The notes under the pieces were generated by a model. That model saw nothing but the letters and a program-made list of their open reading frames with translations, was not told where the DNA came from and did no database searches. DNA of 64,000 nt. Origin: Branchiostoma belcheri (lineage: Eukaryota; Chordata; Leptocardii; Amphioxiformes; Branchiostomatidae). A program made the translations under genes and the position numbers. The stretch covers positions 395,501 to 459,500 of the forward strand of contig NW_017804254.1 in NCBI RefSeq assembly GCF_001625305.1, given 5' to 3'. Below, piece after piece: positions 59,501 through 64,000 of the stretch (the stretch's first letter is position 1; the number at the start of each line of letters is the position of its first letter).

Positions 59501-62500
59501 CAGTTGGGAAAAATACATTGTGAAAAAGTGAGCAAAAAAAACTAGTGCACAAAGAGGCATTCATTACAGAATATTATTTACATTTGTGTTTTTTTTCTTG
59601 CTCTCCCTTAAATCTAGGGTGTAAGGTCCCACCTTTTTGTTGAACTACACAGTGGTTTCAGCAAAATTCACTTTTTTCTTTTCCATGCATAGGTGCTCAA
59701 AACTTCCCTGGTCTTTGAGCGCCGGGTAGGTGATCAACTCCCAGATTCTCCCCTCCAAGGTTGACCCCTCTGTAACCCCTGACCCCTTCTGCATGTTTCT
59801 AACCCTGATTATCTCGATAAAGTCAATGTACCATGTTCATTTTCTTGCATGAAAGGAGACACCAACCAACCAACGTACCTTTTCTGTTCCCTTTTTTTTA
59901 ACAACCTCTGACGTCACTTTACCGTGTTTCCCTATGCCTGCATGTTACGTGTATCTGTTATACTGATGGTGCTAAGAAGATCTAAAACTCTTTGCCAGGA
60001 AAAGTGTCATAAAGCTACGAGATCCATTTCGATAGTACTTAATGCTTAAGTTATGTTATAAAGGATGTCTGATAGATTTTAGTGCTTAAAGTTAAACATA
60101 AGATTCAGAATCTGGACATTTGAACCATTATTATTAAAAGATCGTGAAGAAGCTAACAACTTGGCCTGTGCACGACATTGTTTTACTGCTAATTATTACA
60201 TACTGAGGCATTTTCTGTACGATTTATTCAGTAAGGTGATGTGCTGTCAAGTACGTACTTGATTTCTGAATCCCATCTTTTGGCATACATTGACAAGATC
60301 ATAATCACATTGCTATGAAGGTTAAGAAGACCTACTCTTCTCCCAACCCCCAGGTGCAGGAACCCCTGGCCCCCGAGCCTCCCCAGGAGCCCCTGGTGCC
60401 CAACCAGACGTCGGCGTCCATGGCGGACTCCATGTTCGCCATGACGGCGGCCCAGCAGGCGATGGTGGTGCGGCCGCAGCGCTCGCTGGACGAGGTTCTG
60501 GCAACGGTGCAGGGCAGCTTCAACTTCATGCAGGAGTCGCTGATCGACAGGGAAAGTATGTGGACGTCCTGTCTTCCAGCTTTTAGATTCTTCCCACCTT
60601 CATAAGGCTATGAATTAAACCTGGGTCTTATCACCCTGTGAAACACACAGCTGTTGTTCGATGTAGGCAGTGGCTAGCACATCTTCATCAGAACTAGTTG
60701 TTACTGAACTAGTAACAAACAAAAAAGCATGGCCAGGGGGCAAGTGAAAAACTATTTTCCTTTTTCTGAAACAAGCATCTCAAAGTGAAAAACTCAATCC
60801 CTGTTCCTAGACGTTTGTGAAGGAAATATCGAGGTGTCTTGAGAAAGTATTGCGGCGACATGTAACGTAGAGGTGCTGTGTTGTCCTTTCAGCCCCGACC
60901 CATAGTATGGACCCAGCTGTGGTCGCCGCCCAGCCAAGTATGTCGGGACCCCCTAAACCTATCACTCCGCCCCCTTCTGTACAACAGAAAGGTACGTAGC
61001 CTTGTCCAAAAGTTACTCCCAAATCCATTCTTTTCCCAAAGTTCCCAACAATGCCTCCCCTTTTGTTCGTGTCCTTGTGATTTCAGTATTTCGCAAAAAT
61101 GTCTTGTCATTTTTTTGCTTTGGCGCTCGCATGCATTACTTTCGAATTGATGGTAGAAATACTGCAGAAACTACAACACTAGTCGACCCAGTTAGTATAT
61201 ATGTCATTCAGAAGTTAGTTCTTAGCTTTATCCTAGAACAAGCTTTTTTCAACACTTTTACTTAGCATTGTCATCTCAAACATCACAAATGTAATCATAA
61301 TGATTGTTGTCAAGTTAACGATGCAAGTCATAGCCAACTGCATTGAGAACTTTTCATGTGGTACTACATTTTTTCTTTTTTGTCTGAGTGTGTAATTGTT
61401 TACTGATACTGCAGTAGAACACTTGACTTTATATGTAGGTACAAGTTCTAATCATAGTTGCGGAGTTCAGTGTTTGTTCCAACACAAGAAAGGAATTTTC
61501 CGTCGACCTTGTCTCCAGAAGTCGCAAGGGTAAAGACATTAGGAGTGAATAAAAAATGTTTGGGAAGACGGAATCTTCCACCAGTACATTTCAGAGAGGG
61601 TTGATTGGCCAATTCTGTCTTCCAGCCATTTTTTATTCACTCCTGACGTCATAACGCTTCCAACTTCCGGAGAGTCAGGGAGTGCATCATGCATCTGACG
61701 CCAAGCGAAGTTCCTTTCTTAAGTCGGTACAAAGCTTGAACTTTACAACTTTGGATTCTACCAACACAGATGAACTTTCATTCTAATCATGGTAATGAAT
61801 TAACATGACCATTTTTTGTTTACAGAACAATCCCAGCAGACAGGCTACCCCCAGCAGGCCCCGGCACAGGTACCACAGGCCCCCAGGACGATCACACCGC
61901 CCCCTACAGCTACTACCACACAAACACAGACCAACCAGACACTGTACGGCCAGTCATACACGGGGAACGCCCAGCTTGGACAGACAGCAAATAACCAGTA
62001 CAGCAGCAACTCGTACGGACAATCCAGCTCCCAGTACAACACTCAGAACTCTCAGTACAACTCCCAACAGAGCCAGTACGGCAGCAGCACAGCAAACTCA
62101 CAATACAGCAGTCAGCAAACGTCCAGCAACTACCAGACCAGCTCCAGCACACAATACGGCAGCCAGGCGGTGGCGGGCACGCAGTACGGAGGACAGTCCG
62201 GACTCTCGCAAATGTCGAACCAACAGTACAACTCTCAGCAGTGGGGCGTGGACACGGGTTCGCACGCGGAGCAGTCCCTCAGTAAGCTTGGTTCCTCCTC
62301 GCTGGGCTCTCAGTCGCAGAGCCTGTCAGACCATTCCTTAGGAAACATAGGCTCCAGCTACAACCCCCCTCCCACCATTCCCCTTCCCAACGACCAGTCC
62401 ACCATGCAAACCTCTCAGAGCTACGGACTCCAGGACTCCTCTCAGACTGGCCAGTTGTCGTACACGGGACACGAGGCGTCCAAAATGGCAGCGCTGAACG

Positions 62501-63281
62501 ATAACAACAGGATTCCCCTGCCCAGCGAGACGCCCACCATACCCATGCCCAATCAGAACGATGTACAGGTACCAAAGTCATCAGCAGGCACCAATGTGAA
62601 CGCAGCGCCATTTCAGTCAACGATGGCGTCATACTCGATGCAGGGTGGTGAGAACCCGCAGCAGATGTCCCCGCCCCAGAGCCAACAGTACCCTTCACAG
62701 ACGGAACAATATGGCGACGCTACAGTCACCACCGGAGACTCCGGAGGTATGTGTGCTGCTTGTGTATCCTTTAACAATACCTCAACCTCAGTTTTGTAAT
62801 GTAGTACCTGTTAGCAAAAGTGACGTTAAAATAGGCCATCAATGAACTTGGCTAGCTCCTCAGCTCTGAAAATTTTACCTAGACACCCCCTCAGCCAGGG
62901 GTAATATACAGGCTAGTTTCTTGGCTCCTAAAATTTTGCCTACACACCCCCTCAGATAGACTCGGCTCGAGAGATATATTAGACTCCCAGGCGCTAACTC
63001 GGAGATCGAGGCTTGTGGCTTCCCCCAGCCATGGGGATGGTGAGTGTCTAGCCGGGGTCTGGCATCCAGGCTAGCCGAACCACTGACATGATGAGAGTTG
63101 TTGTTCCCCCCAGGTTTCCAGCAGTCTGGCCTCATGACGTCCCAACAGCACTTCCGCAACCAGCCCTTCCAGAACAGAGGGGGCCGGGGCGGTCGTGGGG
63201 GCCGGGGAAACAGCGCATCCTTCAGGGGACGCGGGGGTATGAACGGGAGAGGAAACGCACGCTTCAACAGCGCTTTCACAG
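53584..63281 (+). CDS. CAPRIN1: Caprin-1-like RNA-granule protein, 3' end outside window
   Basis: Eleven exons, all in phase: 53584-53697, 55189-55251, 55981-56067, 56373-56534, 57773-57932, 58513-58635, 59161-59261, 60354-60555, 60893-60991, 61826-62746 and 63114-63281 (733 codons so far). The N-terminal HR1 region is conserved: VLNIVEKKVRNLEKRKQKLD, GYRELSKKGEELNKDQL, TNDFMKQFL, DLLEIQHVLDLLGTDAVRDD and LTEAQLTQLDELYKVINP. FNFMQESLIDRE matches the vertebrate G3BP-binding YNFIQDSMLDFE, followed by DPAVVAAQP. NVNAAPFQS is a second vertebrate-conserved peptide, and the last visible exon is RGG-rich. The protein should regulate mRNA translation and stress granules in the cytoplasm through G3BP. 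Compared with vertebrates, the middle region is strongly enriched in SQY/NSQYSS repeats. The ATG chosen is the only one directly ahead of the conserved HR1 start. Confidence 0.94.
56116..56372 (+). pseudogene. Two decayed tandem copies of Caprin exon 4
   Basis: Copy 2 starts at 56222 after 'gatag' and reads TQKLVKGAKCQLLAQQDVEL, in frame, with about three-quarters identity to the true exon, then diverges. Copy 1 starts at 56116 after 'tgtag', keeps only ACCCAGAAGTT and soon has a stop. Both copies are followed by a shared tail (gatagatattt, then cctgg.actgtagg) and by the same 'gtcatatttctg' acceptor upstream region. So the unit was duplicated as exon 5' end plus flanking intron. Confidence 0.8.
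56373..56534 (+). CDS. CAPRIN1: Caprin exon 4 (HR1 core)
   Basis: Fifty-four codons, TQKLVKKAEKRQLLAQREVE through LLGTDAVRDDFKQGKPGAV, with a TTGTAG acceptor and GTGAGT donor. Two degraded tandem copies of its 5' part lie directly upstream. Confidence 0.93.
56767..57459. mobile_element. Possible non-autonomous element with short TIRs in Caprin intron
   Basis: ATGGGTTCACCACA at 56767 recurs as its reverse complement ending at 57459. The left end also forms a local hairpin (TTCACCACACC, GGGTGTGGTGAA), and a (CTC/CTT)n tract lies at 56822-56862. No target duplication is obvious. Confidence 0.5.
59693..59725 (+). CDS. CAPRIN1: Candidate 33-nt cassette exon of Caprin
   Basis: A long pyrimidine tract and ATAG acceptor precede GTGCTCAAAACTTCC..., which ends CGCCGG before GTAGGTG. 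It would insert 11 residues (VLKTSLVFERR) between the exons ending 59261 and starting 60354, both phase 0, without shifting frame. No family match supports it. Confidence 0.3.
60354..60991 (+). CDS. CAPRIN1: Caprin exons carrying the G3BP-binding motif
   Basis: Exon 60354-60555 encodes a Pro-rich start, a Met/Ala-rich helix-like stretch (MADSMFAMTAAQQAMVV), RSLDEVLATVQGSFNFMQES and LIDRE, and exon 60893-60991 continues TPTHSMDPAVVAAQPSM. FNFMQESLIDRE is the equivalent of the short vertebrate peptide that binds the NTF2-like domain of G3BP; the key aromatic and hydrophobic positions are kept. The exon border falls right after the motif. Confidence 0.9.
61541..61644. repeat. Short foldback element (104 bp) in Caprin intron
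   Basis: AGGAGTGAATAAAAAATG at the left end pairs exactly with CATTTTTTATTCACTCCT at the right end, and the pairing continues inward (GAAGAC.GAAT with ATTCTGTCTTC) with mismatches. Confidence 0.7.
61826..63281 (+). CDS. CAPRIN1: Caprin prion-like and RGG exons
   Basis: Exon 61826-62746 (306 codons) is Ser/Gln/Asn/Tyr-rich with repeated NSQYSS, SSQYNTQ and YGSQ motifs, a composition expected to favour condensates, then two PTIP(L/M)PN peptides and GTNVNAAPFQS. Exon 63114-63281 holds NRGGRGGRGGRGN and FRGRGGMNGRGNARF, the RNA-binding RGG region, and ends in phase 1 before a GTAGGT donor. The true C-terminus must lie beyond 64000 or in an exon not recognised near the window end. Confidence 0.9.
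62850..62955. repeat. Imperfect tandem duplication in Caprin intron
   Basis: 'ggctagctcctcagctc.gaaaattttacctagacaccccctcag' type block followed by a second version ending 'cacaccccctcag', with a period of about 60 bases. Confidence 0.6.
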
Positions 63282-64000
63282 GTAGGTAGCCACACTCTCA
63301 CATTATAAACTTTGTTGCATGGCAATTGTACAAGGTGTATAGTATGGCAGCTACTTGTAAATATCTGGGTTGTACACCTACTGTACTGTTTTTATAGTTG
63401 TTGTAAATATATAATTTTTTGACATTTTATCTTGTAAATATCAACGCCATTCAGGCAACATTGTATGTCATTTTTGTCTGTTATATTTGATATCTTAATA
63501 AAAAATTGAGAATTGAGCTACTAATAGCACATTTTGCAAGTTGCACAAGTCACAAGATATTCTAACCAACTGAGCTGTGTGAAAAAAATTCTCTCTGACC
63601 ATACTTGAATTTCTATGGTTTTAATGAAGTTACCGAACATGGAATGAAGTATAGTCCAGAAATTGTCAGCATACTCAAATGCACTCACAATCAATGACAT
63701 TGCCACCACAGTTCAGCCACGTAACACATAACATTCAGCCTTTCTACCAACATTCAATGGTTCGTGTTATTTCTGTCTCTCCTTTTTTTCTGTCAGTTTC
63801 TTTGTATAAATTGTTTTCAACCTATCTGCATGACAGACAAAACTCACACACGCTGGGTGACTGACATGTACATATCTCTCAGCAGGGCCTTACCATGACA
63901 CCACTAACATACATGTACCCCTTGACCTCACACGCTTCCATGGCAAGTACCACACTCCTAGCTCACTCACAATACAGGCAAACCTTCAAGAGTACATTTT
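63282..64000 (+). other. Caprin intron reaching the window end
   Basis: AT-rich intron after a GTAGGT donor. An AATAAA-like run near 63497 may be incidental or a premature polyadenylation site. No next exon could be recognised with confidence. Confidence 0.4.

Noticed and set aside
63891-64000. Possible twelfth Caprin exon after 'ctctcagcag'
   Set aside because: An open frame follows an AG, but the peptide (GPYHDTTNIHVPLDL) shows no resemblance to the expected RG/Tyr-rich C-terminus and no donor is visible before the window ends.
1-64000. CRISPR arrays, operons, prophage or bacterial regulatory sites
   Set aside because: The window is intron-rich animal DNA; the only regular arrays are a minisatellite and transposon-borne repeats without spacers.

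Overview
The window looks like chordate or other invertebrate deuterostome nuclear DNA, most plausibly amphioxus (Branchiostoma). The reasons are intron-rich metazoan genes, compact exons with GT/AG borders, a CECR2 and a Caprin-1 orthologue at near full domain architecture, many small foldback elements in introns, and frequent 'acatgta' words. The species is an inference. There are no bacterial features.

Layout: (1) about 773-8481, minus strand: a strongly divergent SLC6-type transporter, 5' end at 8473, 3' end beyond the left edge. Its introns hold a Harbinger-like MITE, a 16-bp minisatellite, a tRNA-Glu copy and an opposed tRNA-like sequence. (2) 11991-14973, plus strand: a complete five-exon secreted protein with a phage-type (GH24, T4-like) lysozyme domain joined to a granulin-like cysteine module. 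(3) 17495-51157, minus strand: CECR2, the DDT and bromodomain subunit of an ISWI remodelling complex. Fifteen coding exons are recognised; the second half of the DDT domain is missing and may lie in the 381-base assembly gap at 27735-28115. (4) 53584 to beyond 63281, plus strand: Caprin-1, an RNA-binding partner of G3BP, with eleven coding exons seen and the C-terminus cut off by the window end. CECR2 and Caprin-1 are divergent, sharing a 2.4-kb interval with a consensus E2F site four bases from a CRE palindrome. The lysozyme and CECR2 genes converge.

The most unusual structure is a 5468-bp foldback element (31309-36776) inside a CECR2 intron. It has near-perfect long terminal inverted repeats, a perfect 8-bp target duplication, and two opposed arrays of an approximately 190-bp unit, most units carrying a TGACGTCA palindrome and a TTCCCGCC box. 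Other leads are the GH24-granulin fusion with an altered catalytic triad, the SLC6 protein with eroded ion-site residues, and decayed tandem copies of a Caprin exon.

The four genes do not form one pathway. CECR2 acts in chromatin, Caprin-1 in cytoplasmic mRNP granules, the lysozyme outside the cell and the SLC6 protein in a membrane. All exon borders were read by eye from splice sites, reading frame and remembered family motifs; no alignment or transcript evidence was available.
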